The notes under the pieces are model-generated. The model searched no databases and was not told where the DNA came from. It saw nothing but the letters and a program-made list of their open reading frames with translations. Both the position numbers and the translations under genes were made by a program. DNA of 57,992 nt, taken from an uncultured bacterium (GTDB lineage: Bacteria; UBP6; UBA1177). The stretch lies in NCBI GenBank assembly GCA_905235605.1, contig CAJOMF010000012.1, positions 1 through 57,992 on the forward strand. The letters are read 5' to 3'. Below are positions 26,237 through 35,313 of the stretch, piece after piece (within the stretch, counting starts at the first letter, position 1; each line of letters opens with the position of its first letter).

Positions 26237-27329
26237 AGATGTTAAAATCATAAAATCTGCGATTCTCGAATGCCAGCACAAAGTTGTAAGGCAGGCAAAC
26301 GGAGACCAGCTTTCCTTGTATTACGGAATAGGGCGCTATATTTCGTTCAAAACACGTAAAAACGCATGGGGAACAAATGCGATTGATACAATAAGCGACA
26401 AACTCAGGAAACAATTGCCCGGACTGCGAGGTTTTTCTGCGACAAATATGAAGTATATGCGTATTTTTTATGAGACTTGGTGCGAAACTGTAAATCGTCA
26501 GCCGTCGGCTGACGATTTGGAAAACGGAACTTCAGGCGATCTCATCCCGATAAATCTTTTGAATCAAAATTTTATTATTAATCTTGAGGAATTTACAGGC
26601 ATAAGCTTCACCCACCATGTCGAAATTTTTACAAAAGCCAAAACCTTGGAAGAACGTTTGTTCTATATTCATCAGGCATTTTTGCTGCGTTGGGATAAAT
26701 ACACGCTCAGAGATAATTTAAAAGCCGACGTTTTCCATAAACAAAGCAACCTGCCGAGCAATTTTTCTGCAACAATATCAGATTCAAGGCAAAGATTAAA
26801 GGCGATAGAGATGTTTCGCGATGAATATCTTTTGGATTTTGTAAATGTTGAAGAACTTGGTGAGCGTGACAAAGAAGATCTTGACGAAAGAATTGTTGAA
26901 AATTCAATAGTGCATAATTTAAAAAATTTCTTTATGACGTTTGGGCAGGATTTCACATTTATCGGCAATCAATACCGGATAGAATCATTAGGAAAGGAAC
27001 ATTTTATAGATTTGCTTTTTTACAACCGCGAACTCAGCTCTCTTGTAGCAGTCGAGCTGAAAAAAGGTGAATTTAAACCGTCCTATCTTGGTCAAATGAA
27101 TATTTATTTGCAACTGCTTGACGATTTCGTGAAAAAGCCGAATGAAAATCCGTCAATCGGAATAATTTTATGCCGCAGTGCGGACAAAACTTATGTCGAG
27201 TATGCAGTGCGTGATTATTCAAAGCCAATGGGTGTTGCAACATATAAGACTTTCTCTGATATGCCGGAAAAATTGCGAAAAGCTCTACCGAGTATTAAAG
27301 AAATTGAAAAAGAACTGGAGGCGAAATGA
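26208..27329 (+). CDS. DUF1016 (YhcG-type) PD-(D/E)XK nuclease-domain protein
   Basis: A 373-residue DUF1016/YhcG protein. The N-terminal domain contains LSLYYGIGRYISFKTRKNAWG (about 36-56) and LPGLRGFSATNMKYMRIFY (about 69-87). The C-terminal nuclease domain has FIDLLFY near 266 and VAVELKKGEF near 278, the D...ExK signature. The family is thought to be restriction-like or recombination-associated; its target is not established. The gene sits exactly between two copies of a glycosyltransferase start, and its stop overlaps the intact copy (ATGA). This layout suggests it arrived together with a second copy of the target gene's 5' end. Confidence 0.88.
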   Translation: MSKEIMNYDEDVKIIKSAILECQHKVVRQANGDQLSLYYGIGRYISFKTRKNAWGTNAIDTISDKLRKQLPGLRGFSATNMKYMRIFYETWCETVNRQPSADDLENGTSGDLIPINLLNQNFIINLEEFTGISFTHHVEIFTKAKTLEERLFYIHQAFLLRWDKYTLRDNLKADVFHKQSNLPSNFSATISDSRQRLKAIEMFRDEYLLDFVNVEELGERDKEDLDERIVENSIVHNLKNFFMTFGQDFTFIGNQYRIESLGKEHFIDLLFYNRELSSLVAVELKKGEFKPSYLGQMNIYLQLLDDFVKKPNENPSIGIILCRSADKTYVEYAVRDYSKPMGVATYKTFSDMPEKLRKALPSIKEIEKELEAK

Positions 27330-28444
27330 AACTCCTCTTCATAAATTCAGTCTGCGGCATCGGCAGCACCGGTCGCATCTGCACTGACTTGGCGCAGGAA
27401 TATGAAGCACAGGGGCATGAAGTGAAAATCGCTTACGGCCGCAACGGTTATGTTCCTGAAAAGTTCAGGAAATATGCTGTCCGCATAGGCACTGATTTTG
27501 ATGTTAAGGTTCACGGAGTTATCTCTCGTCTTTTCGATGCGCACGGTCTCGGCTCGAAATCGGCGACAAAAAAATTCCTCGAATGGGCTGAAGAATACAA
27601 ACCTGATCTGCTTTGGCTGCACAACATTCACGGATATTATATCAACTATGAACTTCTGTTTGAGTGGATAAAAAAACATCCTGAAATGGAAGTAAAATGG
27701 ACGCTCCATGACTGCTGGACATTCACCGGTCACTGCTCCCACTTCACTTTTGCAGGATGCGGCAAATGGAAAACCCGGTGTGAAAACTGTCCGCAGGAAA
27801 AGTCTTATCCAACAAGTTTCTTTCTTGACCGCTCGAAAGAGAATTTTGACAGAAAAAAACAGGCATTCACCGGTGCCAAAAACATGACTTTGATAACTCC
27901 GTCAAAGTGGCTTGCGGACTTGGTGAAGCAGAGCTTTTTGAAGGAATATCCCGTTGAAGTGCGCTACAACACAATCGACACAAATATTTTTAAGCCGACT
28001 CCAAGTGATTTCCGTGAAAGATACGGATTGCAGAACAAAAAAATCGTGCTCGGTGTCGCTGGTGTGTGGAATGATAGAAAGGGTTTGAACGATTTTCTGT
28101 GGCTCTCTGAAAAACTGGATGATTCTTACCAGATCGTTCTTGTCGGTTTGTCTCAGAAACAACTTGATACTCTGCCGAAAAACATAATCGGCATAAGACG
28201 GACAAATAGCCCCAAAGAACTTGCTGAAATTTACACTGCCGCAGATGTTTTTGCGAACCCGACTTATGAAGATAATTATCCCACAACAAATCTTGAGGCA
28301 CAGGCTTGCGGAACACCGACAATAACTTATAGAACAGGCGGCAGCCCTGAAAGTGTGCCGACAGAAAATGTTGCGGAATATGGAAACAAAGAGCATGTGC
28401 TTGAGAAAATTAAGGTGGTCTTAGAAAAAAATAATGGAAAATAA
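27326..28444 (+). CDS. Glycosyltransferase family 4
   Basis: A 372-residue GT4 enzyme. The N-terminal domain has INSVCGIGSTGRICTDLAQE, typical of transferases that act on lipid-linked glycans. The family signature WTLHDCWTFTGHCSHF lies near 131, with a Cys-rich segment behind it (CGKWKTRCENC). The C-terminal domain has VGLSQKQLD near 271 and FANPTYEDNYPTTNLEAQACG near 306-326. The start overlaps the DUF1016 stop by four bases, and the end overlaps wzy by 11. Donor and acceptor sugar cannot be told. Two broken copies of its 5' end lie upstream. Confidence 0.88.
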   Translation: MKLLFINSVCGIGSTGRICTDLAQEYEAQGHEVKIAYGRNGYVPEKFRKYAVRIGTDFDVKVHGVISRLFDAHGLGSKSATKKFLEWAEEYKPDLLWLHNIHGYYINYELLFEWIKKHPEMEVKWTLHDCWTFTGHCSHFTFAGCGKWKTRCENCPQEKSYPTSFFLDRSKENFDRKKQAFTGAKNMTLITPSKWLADLVKQSFLKEYPVEVRYNTIDTNIFKPTPSDFRERYGLQNKKIVLGVAGVWNDRKGLNDFLWLSEKLDDSYQIVLVGLSQKQLDTLPKNIIGIRRTNSPKELAEIYTAADVFANPTYEDNYPTTNLEAQACGTPTITYRTGGSPESVPTENVAEYGNKEHVLEKIKVVLEKNNGK

Positions 28445-29834
28445 AGGCATCCTCTCATCCAAAAAACTCATTGTTTTTATCGCAATTATTGTTCTGTTGA
28501 TTGCCATCCTGCCTGGTCAGATCACTAATACAGTTCCCTTGGAAATATCGCTTCTCTTTTTTGTTATCGCGATGTTCAGTGTTATCGGAATAATTCGTGA
28601 ACTTGATTATGCTGCAGTAACTTTGAACATGATTCACTGGATTTTTATGCTGATTTTCTTTTTTATTGCACCGCTTATACAGACTTCTTTCGGATTCTCA
28701 GCATGGGGATTTAACTCCATGGATAACGATAATGTTACCAAAAGTTGTCTGGCAATTATTTTATGGATTGTTGTCTACTCTTTAAGCGGCATTCTTATTG
28801 GAAAAAAAATTCATCTGACAGGGGGCGAGCAGAGAGAAAAAATATCATCCGGCTGGCTTTATATTTTCACATTTCTCAGCCTTGTTTGCGGAATCACGAT
28901 TGTTGCAAGATATGGTTTTTTTAATCTGTTTTCGCGTGCTGATTTGAAAGCTGGAGAGGATGCTTTTGAGATGTCAAAAGCTGTCGGATTGATTTGGGCA
29001 AAGTGTTCAAGAGCAACGATAGTTTTCACTGAAGTGTTGCTGGTTATGACACTTATAAAAAAAGAAATTAATGTGAGCAAGCTTTTGACTATTAATACTA
29101 TTGTTTTAATACTTTCGTGTTTTCCTTTTGCTTTATCTAGAAACGAAGCCGGTATTATTTATCTTGGACTTTTTGTGGTATTTTTCTATCGTGATTTAGA
29201 AAAATTCAGACAGAAACCTTGGTATATTTTCTGCTTTTTGGGAGCGACACTTGTAGTTTTCCCCGTTTTGAATGTTTTTAGAAAAATGAGTCTGTATGAT
29301 AAAAATCTTTTTTCTATAATTTATAGTATGTTTACTAATTTGCCAATGGAATATCTGTCAGCAAATTATGACGCTTTTTCAATGATTGAGGGTGTTAGAA
29401 ATTATACCGAAATTGCTGATTTTACGTATGGTTATCAGCTTTTGGGTGCAATCTTTTTCTTTGTTCCAAGAAGCATCTGGGGAAGCAAACCAATTGGTTC
29501 CGGAGCTATGATATCACAATTTCAAGGTCAGCAGTTTTCAAATATTTCATGTCCGCTTATTGGAGAAGGTTATATCAATTTTGGGATTTTCGGAGTAGTT
29601 TTGTTTGCATTTGTTTTCGGTGTTCTGAATACTGTTTTTGACAGAAAATATTGGGAGAATGCTACAAGTCAGAATTTTAGTTTTATAAAAATTATTTATC
29701 CTTTTCTTCCCCCCTGTTTTTTCTTCATGCTGCGAGGAGATTTGATGTCGAGTTTGGCATATACATTGGCGTATGTGTTTATATTTTGGTTTTTGTTTAA
29801 AATAAGCAAATGGCATGTTAGGTTAAAACAATAA
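28434..29834 (+). CDS. wzy: Polysaccharide repeat-unit polymerase (Wzy-like)
   Basis: A 466-residue protein with about 12 hydrophobic segments and a large external loop (about 320-365, with FVPRSIWGSKPIGSGAMISQ), typical of Wzy/O-antigen polymerases. It would join lipid-linked repeat units on the outer side of the inner membrane. It follows the glycosyltransferase with an 11-base overlap and precedes licD. Low GC content compared with capEFG suggests a different origin. The last ~55 codons occur a second time in a chimeric ORF at 32485-32721. Confidence 0.8.
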   Translation: MENKGILSSKKLIVFIAIIVLLIAILPGQITNTVPLEISLLFFVIAMFSVIGIIRELDYAAVTLNMIHWIFMLIFFFIAPLIQTSFGFSAWGFNSMDNDNVTKSCLAIILWIVVYSLSGILIGKKIHLTGGEQREKISSGWLYIFTFLSLVCGITIVARYGFFNLFSRADLKAGEDAFEMSKAVGLIWAKCSRATIVFTEVLLVMTLIKKEINVSKLLTINTIVLILSCFPFALSRNEAGIIYLGLFVVFFYRDLEKFRQKPWYIFCFLGATLVVFPVLNVFRKMSLYDKNLFSIIYSMFTNLPMEYLSANYDAFSMIEGVRNYTEIADFTYGYQLLGAIFFFVPRSIWGSKPIGSGAMISQFQGQQFSNISCPLIGEGYINFGIFGVVLFAFVFGVLNTVFDRKYWENATSQNFSFIKIIYPFLPPCFFFMLRGDLMSSLAYTLAYVFIFWFLFKISKWHVRLKQ

Positions 29835-29856
29835 AAGCTGGTGAGGTGGACGACTT

Positions 29857-30696
29857 ATGGATAATCTTAAACAGATTCAGCAATGTTTGTTAACCATGTT
29901 AAAAGCGTTTCACAGTTATTGTGTTGAGCATAATATCAGATATTACGCTTTAGGCGGGACATTGCTTGGAGCATTGAGACACAAGGGATTTATCCCTTGG
30001 GATGACGATATTGATCTCGGAATTCCACGTGAAGATTATAACTCGTTGATAACATTATTGAATAATCAAAAAATTGATGACAGATATATTTTGGAAACTC
30101 CACTTTCGAATGATCCGAATTACTGCTCTCCTTATTGCAAACTCTATGACACGCAGACAACCTTGATAGAAAATGTAAAAAACAAATTGGTTCGCGGAGT
30201 TTATCTGGACATCTTTCCCCTTGATGGACTGGGAAATTCCAAAGAAGAAGCGAGGAGTAATTACAAGGTAATTCAGCACAAATTAAATCTTTTGGCTTTA
30301 AGGCAAATCAAGCTTAAAAAGGGGAGAAGTTTTTATAAAAATGCATTGCTGTTTTTTGCTCAGGCAATTCCCAATTTTATAATTTCTGAAAAAAAGTTGT
30401 CACAAGAAATCGATGAAATTTGTCAAAAAGTGCCATATAAAACAGCTGCTTGGGGTGGTAATTTGGTGGGAGCTTGGGGACTCAAAGAAATTGTGCCTCT
30501 TTCTGAATTTTCTGAACCAACTTTATATGATTTTGAAGATACGAAGATATTTGGACTGGAACAGGCAGAAGATTATCTGAAAAATATATATGGCGACTGG
30601 AGAAAGTTGCCGCCAGAGGAAAAAAGGGTTTCTCACCATGGTTATTATCTGGATTTAACAACTCCGTATGCGAAATATTCAGACAAGGAGGGATAA
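29857..30696 (+). CDS. LicD-family phosphotransferase
   Basis: A 279-residue LicD protein. The diagnostic stretch LGALRHKGFIPWDDDID lies near 36-52, with IPREDY following, and YLDIFPLDGLG near 115. LicD enzymes transfer phosphocholine, phosphoglycerol or phosphoribitol from CDP donors onto glycans. The next two genes encode an IspD-type cytidylyltransferase and an SDR enzyme, which would make the CDP-alcohol donor. GAGGTGG provides the ribosome binding site. It is most likely inner-membrane-associated. Confidence 0.88.
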   Translation: MDNLKQIQQCLLTMLKAFHSYCVEHNIRYYALGGTLLGALRHKGFIPWDDDIDLGIPREDYNSLITLLNNQKIDDRYILETPLSNDPNYCSPYCKLYDTQTTLIENVKNKLVRGVYLDIFPLDGLGNSKEEARSNYKVIQHKLNLLALRQIKLKKGRSFYKNALLFFAQAIPNFIISEKKLSQEIDEICQKVPYKTAAWGGNLVGAWGLKEIVPLSEFSEPTLYDFEDTKIFGLEQAEDYLKNIYGDWRKLPPEEKRVSHHGYYLDLTTPYAKYSDKEG

Positions 30697-31413
30697 ATGA
30701 ACATTGCTGTAATTATTGCCGGAGGTTCCGGCTCCAGAATGGGACAAGACATTCCTAAACAGTTTATCAATGTCTATGACAAACCTGTTCTTATCTACAC
30801 TTTGGAAGGTTTCCAGAAACATCCGCAGATAGATGCGATAGAAGTTGTCTGCATTGACGGCTGGCACGATGTTCTCTGGGCATATGCGAAACAGTTTAAT
30901 ATCTCCAAGCTCAAATGGGTGGTCTCAGGCGGAGCAACAGGACAGGAATCTATCCGCAACGGTGTGTACAATCTTGAAGGCAAATGCGCTGATGATGATA
31001 TCGTTGTTATTCATGACGGAATAAGACCTCTTGTTGATGAAACCGTTCTCACGGATGTTATTTTAAAAGCTCAGCAATATGGGAATGCTGTCACTTCACT
31101 GCCTTATAATGAGCAGATTTTTGTGGTTGATGATGAAATCAGTACGGTGAAATATATTCCGCGTGAAACATTGCGCAGAGTCTCAACTCCACAGGCATAC
31201 AGGTTCGAAAAACTGCTTTGGGGTTACAAAAAAGCATTCGCTGAAAAAATCGGCATTTACGGTTCATCTTACACCAACACAATGATGGTTGAATTGGGCG
31301 AGCGTCTCTATTTCGCGGCAGGGTCTGACAAAAACATAAAGCTGACTACAAAAGATGATTTGGAAATGTTCAAAGCATATCTTAAGTCGGATAAGGATAA
31401 TTGGTTGAAATAA
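30697..31413 (+). CDS. IspD/TarI-like cytidylyltransferase
   Basis: A 238-residue cytidylyltransferase of the IspD/TarI fold. IIAGGSGSRMG is at 6-16, with PKQF and VIHDGIRPLVDE (near 107) as CTP- and metal-binding motifs. In polysaccharide loci such genes make CDP-ribitol or a related CDP-polyol (TarI, Bcs1) rather than the isoprenoid precursor. Neighbours licD and an SDR reductase support a CDP-alcohol role. It begins right after the licD stop and 10 bases before the SDR gene, so the three form one operon. The exact alcohol is not known. Confidence 0.85.
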   Translation: MNIAVIIAGGSGSRMGQDIPKQFINVYDKPVLIYTLEGFQKHPQIDAIEVVCIDGWHDVLWAYAKQFNISKLKWVVSGGATGQESIRNGVYNLEGKCADDDIVVIHDGIRPLVDETVLTDVILKAQQYGNAVTSLPYNEQIFVVDDEISTVKYIPRETLRRVSTPQAYRFEKLLWGYKKAFAEKIGIYGSSYTNTMMVELGERLYFAAGSDKNIKLTTKDDLEMFKAYLKSDKDNWLK

Positions 31414-31423
31414 AGAGGTTCTG

Positions 31424-32497
31424 ATGTCTCTCTATACAAATAAGTTCTATCTTGATGATGTTAAAAATGTTGCAAACTTACTTTTACCATGGGAAAAACT
31501 TCAGAACAAATCTGTTCTCTTGTCCGGTGCTACCGGTCTTCTCGGCAGTTTTTTTGTTGATGTTGTCATGCAGAAAAATACTGAAGGACTCAACTGCACT
31601 GTTTATGCTTTAGGTCGCACACATGAAAAGGCAAAAGAGCGTTTTTCCAAATGGTGGGGAGACAAAAATCTGGTTTTTATTCCGTACGACATCAACAAAC
31701 CTTTTGTCATGGATGATCTCGGAACTATTGATTATGTCCTGCATCTTGCTTCGAACACGCATCCTGTGCAGTATGCGACAGATCCTATAGGAACCATAAC
31801 CACAAATATCATCGGACTTCAGAATATGCTTGATTTTGCGGTTGCTCACAATGCCGTCAGGTTTGTTTTTGCATCTTCCAATGAAGTTTACGGTGAAAAC
31901 CGCGGTGATGTAGAAATGTTTGACGAGCACTACTGCGGATATATCGATTCCAACACCCTCAGGGCAGGTTATCCTGAAAGCAAACGCTGCGGCGAAGCTC
32001 TTTGCCAAGCATATAAATCACAGAAATGTCTTGATGTCGTGATTGCGCGCTTCACACGTTCTTACGGACCTACAATACTTATGAGCGATACAAAAGCAAT
32101 AAGCCAGTTCATAAAAAAAGGTGTGTCAGGGGAAGATATCGTTTTGAAGTCGCCAGGTACTCAAAATTATTCCTACACATACATGGCTGATGCGATATCC
32201 GGATTTCTGTTCCTGCTTTTGAAGGGTGAAAACGGAGAGGCATACAACATTGCCGATGAAGCATCAAACATTATGCTTAAGGATCTTGCCGGGATAATTG
32301 CGGAACATGCAGGAAAAAAGGTCGTGTTCGAGATCCCTGATGCAGTCGAAGCGGCCGGATACAGCAAGGCGACAAAAGCTCTTCTTGACGGCAGCAAACT
32401 GAAAAAGCTGGGATGGAAACCGCGTTACGCGATTAAAGAAGGGATTGAAAGAACGATGGATGTTCTTAGGAAGGAGGGTTTTTCATGGAACAAATAA
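31424..32497 (+). CDS. NAD-dependent epimerase/reductase (SDR)
   Basis: A 357-residue extended SDR enzyme with a longer N-terminus. The glycine motif LSGATGLLG is near 30-38, and the catalytic YPESKRCGEA near 185. It lies directly behind the CTP transferase gene, so it may act on a CDP-linked or phosphorylated sugar alcohol rather than a UDP-sugar. The true substrate cannot be read from the sequence. It overlaps a chimeric pseudogene at its 3' end by 13 bases, suggesting that a glycosyltransferase gene originally followed it. Confidence 0.8.
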   Translation: MSLYTNKFYLDDVKNVANLLLPWEKLQNKSVLLSGATGLLGSFFVDVVMQKNTEGLNCTVYALGRTHEKAKERFSKWWGDKNLVFIPYDINKPFVMDDLGTIDYVLHLASNTHPVQYATDPIGTITTNIIGLQNMLDFAVAHNAVRFVFASSNEVYGENRGDVEMFDEHYCGYIDSNTLRAGYPESKRCGEALCQAYKSQKCLDVVIARFTRSYGPTILMSDTKAISQFIKKGVSGEDIVLKSPGTQNYSYTYMADAISGFLFLLLKGENGEAYNIADEASNIMLKDLAGIIAEHAGKKVVFEIPDAVEAAGYSKATKALLDGSKLKKLGWKPRYAIKEGIERTMDVLRKEGFSWNK

Positions 32498-32721
32498 TGG
32501 TGAGTATATCCTGCAACACATACAACCACGAAAAATATATTGCGGATCCTCTGGAAAATCAGAATTTTAGTTCCATAAAAGTGATCTATCCTTTTCTTCC
32601 GCCGTGTTTTTTCTTTATGCTATGTGGAGATTTGATGTCAAGCTTGGCATATACATTGGCGTATGTGCTTATGTTTTGGTTTAAAATCAGCAGATGGCAT
32701 GTCAAGGTAAATCAAAGTTAA
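32485..32721 (+). pseudogene. Chimeric remnant: GT2 start fused to Wzy tail
   Basis: The first ~24 codons (MVSISCNTYNHEKYIAD region) are the start of a family-2 glycosyltransferase. From codon 25 on, the frame encodes a second copy of the end of the Wzy protein at 29670-29834 (IYPFLPPCFFFML and SLAYTLAYV). The DNA matches closely with a small deletion and scattered base changes. Neither part is functional. It records a recombination between a Wzy gene and a glycosyltransferase gene, with loss of the bodies of both. Confidence 0.9.
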
Positions 32722-32735
32722 AATGGGAGCTTGAT

Positions 32736-33770
32736 ATGACTGAAAATCTTAAACCTTTTCTCGTTGATGTTCCTGTGAAAATAAACATTTGGATTCGTCC
32801 TGAATGTCAAAAAAGGCAGTTTGAAGTTATCAGACAGGCGAGACCCAGCATCCTCTTCATTCAATCTGACGGCGGAAGAAATGAAAAAGAATGGGAGGCC
32901 ATCAGACAAAACCGTGAAATGATTGATAACGGCATTGATTGGGATTGCAAAGTATACAGGCTCTATGAGGATAAAAATAACGGTTTGTATGCCATGGGGC
33001 GAAAAACGCAAGCTCTTATTTGGGATACTGTTGATCACTGCATTTTTACAGAAGATGACCAGATTCCGTCTGTAAGTTTTTTCCGTTTTTGTGCGGAATT
33101 ATTAGAAAAATATAAAGATGATCAGCGAATAGAATGTATTTGTGGCATGAATCATCTTGGCATATACGATGAACCGCAGAGTGATTATTTTTTTTCACGG
33201 GAAGGTTCTATTTGGGGAACGGCAACTTGGAAGAGGGTTTTTCAAGAGCGCGGTGATTTCACTTATATAGATGATCCGTATGTAATGAAACTTCTTAAAC
33301 AAAGAACCGGAAGAGATAAGATAGTTTGGGAAAGAATCCTCAATTACCCCAAAAATAAGTTTTTTCAAGGTCATGTTGCCGGAGGTGAATTCTGGCGTAA
33401 ATTTAGCGTGTATGCGCAAAACAGATTGCAGATCATCCCGACTAAAAATATGATTCGCAATATTGGATGCACAGCAGATTCAGAACATTCAACGGAGTTC
33501 GAGTGTCTGCCACGCAGCACGCGTAGAGTTTTCAATATGCAAACTTATGAATATGAGTTCCCTCTGAAACACCCCAAATATGTGATTCCGGATGTTTTTT
33601 ATGAGGAAAAACGAAATAAAATTATGGCGCACAACAAGCCTTTTTTGCGGTTCATCAGAGATATAGAAAAGACAATTTTGATGATAAAACATGGGAATAT
33701 TCAAGTTTTGTTAAATAAAATAGTCAAAAGAAAACAGAGAAATAAATCTGATAAAATAGTGGAAAAATAA
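32736..33770 (+). CDS. Glycosyltransferase (GT-A, hemolysin-activation-protein-like)
   Basis: A 344-residue GT-A-type transferase. IWIRPECQKRQFEVIRQARP is near 13-32, and the metal-binding acidic stretch FTEDDQIPSVSFF near 107. SIWGTATWKRVF near 158 is typical of a family often labelled hemolysin activation protein or sugar transferase. I start at ATG 32736 behind GGGAG; an upstream in-frame ATG overlaps the pseudogene. It adds an unknown sugar to the repeat unit. The flippase gene follows after seven bases. Confidence 0.75.
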   Translation: MTENLKPFLVDVPVKINIWIRPECQKRQFEVIRQARPSILFIQSDGGRNEKEWEAIRQNREMIDNGIDWDCKVYRLYEDKNNGLYAMGRKTQALIWDTVDHCIFTEDDQIPSVSFFRFCAELLEKYKDDQRIECICGMNHLGIYDEPQSDYFFSREGSIWGTATWKRVFQERGDFTYIDDPYVMKLLKQRTGRDKIVWERILNYPKNKFFQGHVAGGEFWRKFSVYAQNRLQIIPTKNMIRNIGCTADSEHSTEFECLPRSTRRVFNMQTYEYEFPLKHPKYVIPDVFYEEKRNKIMAHNKPFLRFIRDIEKTILMIKHGNIQVLLNKIVKRKQRNKSDKIVEK

Positions 33771-33777
33771 TAGATAA

Positions 33778-35313
33778 ATGCGTAGCAGAACCAAATCTTC
33801 AGTTGTAAATATCTTAACAGGTGTCGGTGGAAAATTTCTGACATTTATCCTCGCTTTTTCTCTTAGAACAGTCTTTATTCGTTTGCTTGGCGCGGAATAT
33901 AACGGCGTAAGCGGGCTTTTTATCAATATATTGTCTTTTTTCTCTCTTGCGGAATTAGGTGTTACCAATGTCCTGAATTATAGTCTGTACAAAGTCTTAA
34001 AAGATAACGATATTGACACTATTAATCTTTACATGGTGAAATTCAAGCGAATTTATCATGTAATAGCTTTTTCAATATTGGGAATGGGTTTGTTGTTTAT
34101 TCCGTTCCTGCACTTGTTTGTAAAGAGTTCTTTACCCTTCAACATGATAATAATTTATTATCTTCTTTATCTTTTTGATTCAGTCGTCTCATATTTTGTC
34201 GCATATAAAACATCTTTGATAGTTGCAGATCAAAAAAGATATATTGTGAATATATGTGTATCGTGCGGAACCTTTGCAACTTATCTTATTCAGATTGCAT
34301 ATTTGTTTTTCCGCAGAGATTTCTTGGGATATTTAATAATTCAAGTGATTTGCACCATAGGCAGAAATGTTGTTCTTAATTTCATTGCCAACAGGCATTA
34401 TCCTTATATTAAAAATCCAAAAAATATTGGCTCACGAAGTTTGAATCTTAATGAATTAAAACAAAACATTAAAGCCACTTTCGTATATAAAGTAAGCACA
34501 AAATTGCTGAATAATATTACCAATATTGTTATCTCGGCTATTCTTGGAACAGTGACCGTCGGCTATTATTTTAATTATTATCTGATAATCCAATACATCG
34601 ATGCATATATATATGCAATAACAACAGGTCTGTTAGCAAGTATAGGAAATTTTAATGTTAGTAAAAGCGAGAGTGAGTCTTATGATTTATTTAAGACTTC
34701 CATATTTATATTTTCAGTAATCACCAATGTTTGTATTTGTGCATTGCTTAATTGTTATCAGGAATTTATTCCTATTTGGATCGGAAAGGAGTTTTTGTTG
34801 GGTTGGGATGTTGTGGCAGCAATACTGCTTTTGTTTTATATACATGCGATGTCAAATCCATCATATTTGTTTCGAGAAGCAATGGGTTTGTTTAAAGAAG
34901 TCAAATACACAATGGTTTTTGCCGCTGTTTTTAACATAATTTTCTCTATTATCGGTGGTTATACCATAGGATTGGCCGGCATTATTTTTGCATCCTCTCT
35001 TGCCCGTTTGCTGACAAATGTATGGTATGAACCATTGGTGATTTACCGAAAGAAATTTAAGAATGAGAAAATTCGGGAATATGTGTGGCTTCAGATCAAA
35101 TATCTTGTCATAACAATCGTCTCTTTGATTTTGACAGTCGCAATATGCTGCCAGATTCCTTTCGATGGCATATTCGGTGTGTTGCTTCGAGGCACAGTGT
35201 CTGTTTTGACGGCATTACTTGTCAGCATAATTGTTAGTTGTAAAACTCAGGAATATCTTGCGATAAAAAATAAAATTCTTTCGTTTTTGAAGATTAAAAG
35301 AAAGGCGCCATGA
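33778..35313 (+). CDS. wzx: Polysaccharide repeat-unit flippase (Wzx-like)
   Basis: A 511-residue membrane protein with about 12-14 hydrophobic segments and the N-terminal arginine/glycine pattern of MATE/MOP-type flippases (LRTVFIRLLGAEYNGVSGLF, about 28-47). It would move lipid-linked repeat units across the inner membrane. It is not closely similar to the second flippase at 46638. The low GC content and A-rich codon use resemble wzy. A short remnant of the other flippase type follows directly, overlapping its stop. Confidence 0.87.
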   Translation: MRSRTKSSVVNILTGVGGKFLTFILAFSLRTVFIRLLGAEYNGVSGLFINILSFFSLAELGVTNVLNYSLYKVLKDNDIDTINLYMVKFKRIYHVIAFSILGMGLLFIPFLHLFVKSSLPFNMIIIYYLLYLFDSVVSYFVAYKTSLIVADQKRYIVNICVSCGTFATYLIQIAYLFFRRDFLGYLIIQVICTIGRNVVLNFIANRHYPYIKNPKNIGSRSLNLNELKQNIKATFVYKVSTKLLNNITNIVISAILGTVTVGYYFNYYLIIQYIDAYIYAITTGLLASIGNFNVSKSESESYDLFKTSIFIFSVITNVCICALLNCYQEFIPIWIGKEFLLGWDVVAAILLLFYIHAMSNPSYLFREAMGLFKEVKYTMVFAAVFNIIFSIIGGYTIGLAGIIFASSLARLLTNVWYEPLVIYRKKFKNEKIREYVWLQIKYLVITIVSLILTVAICCQIPFDGIFGVLLRGTVSVLTALLVSIIVSCKTQEYLAIKNKILSFLKIKRKAP

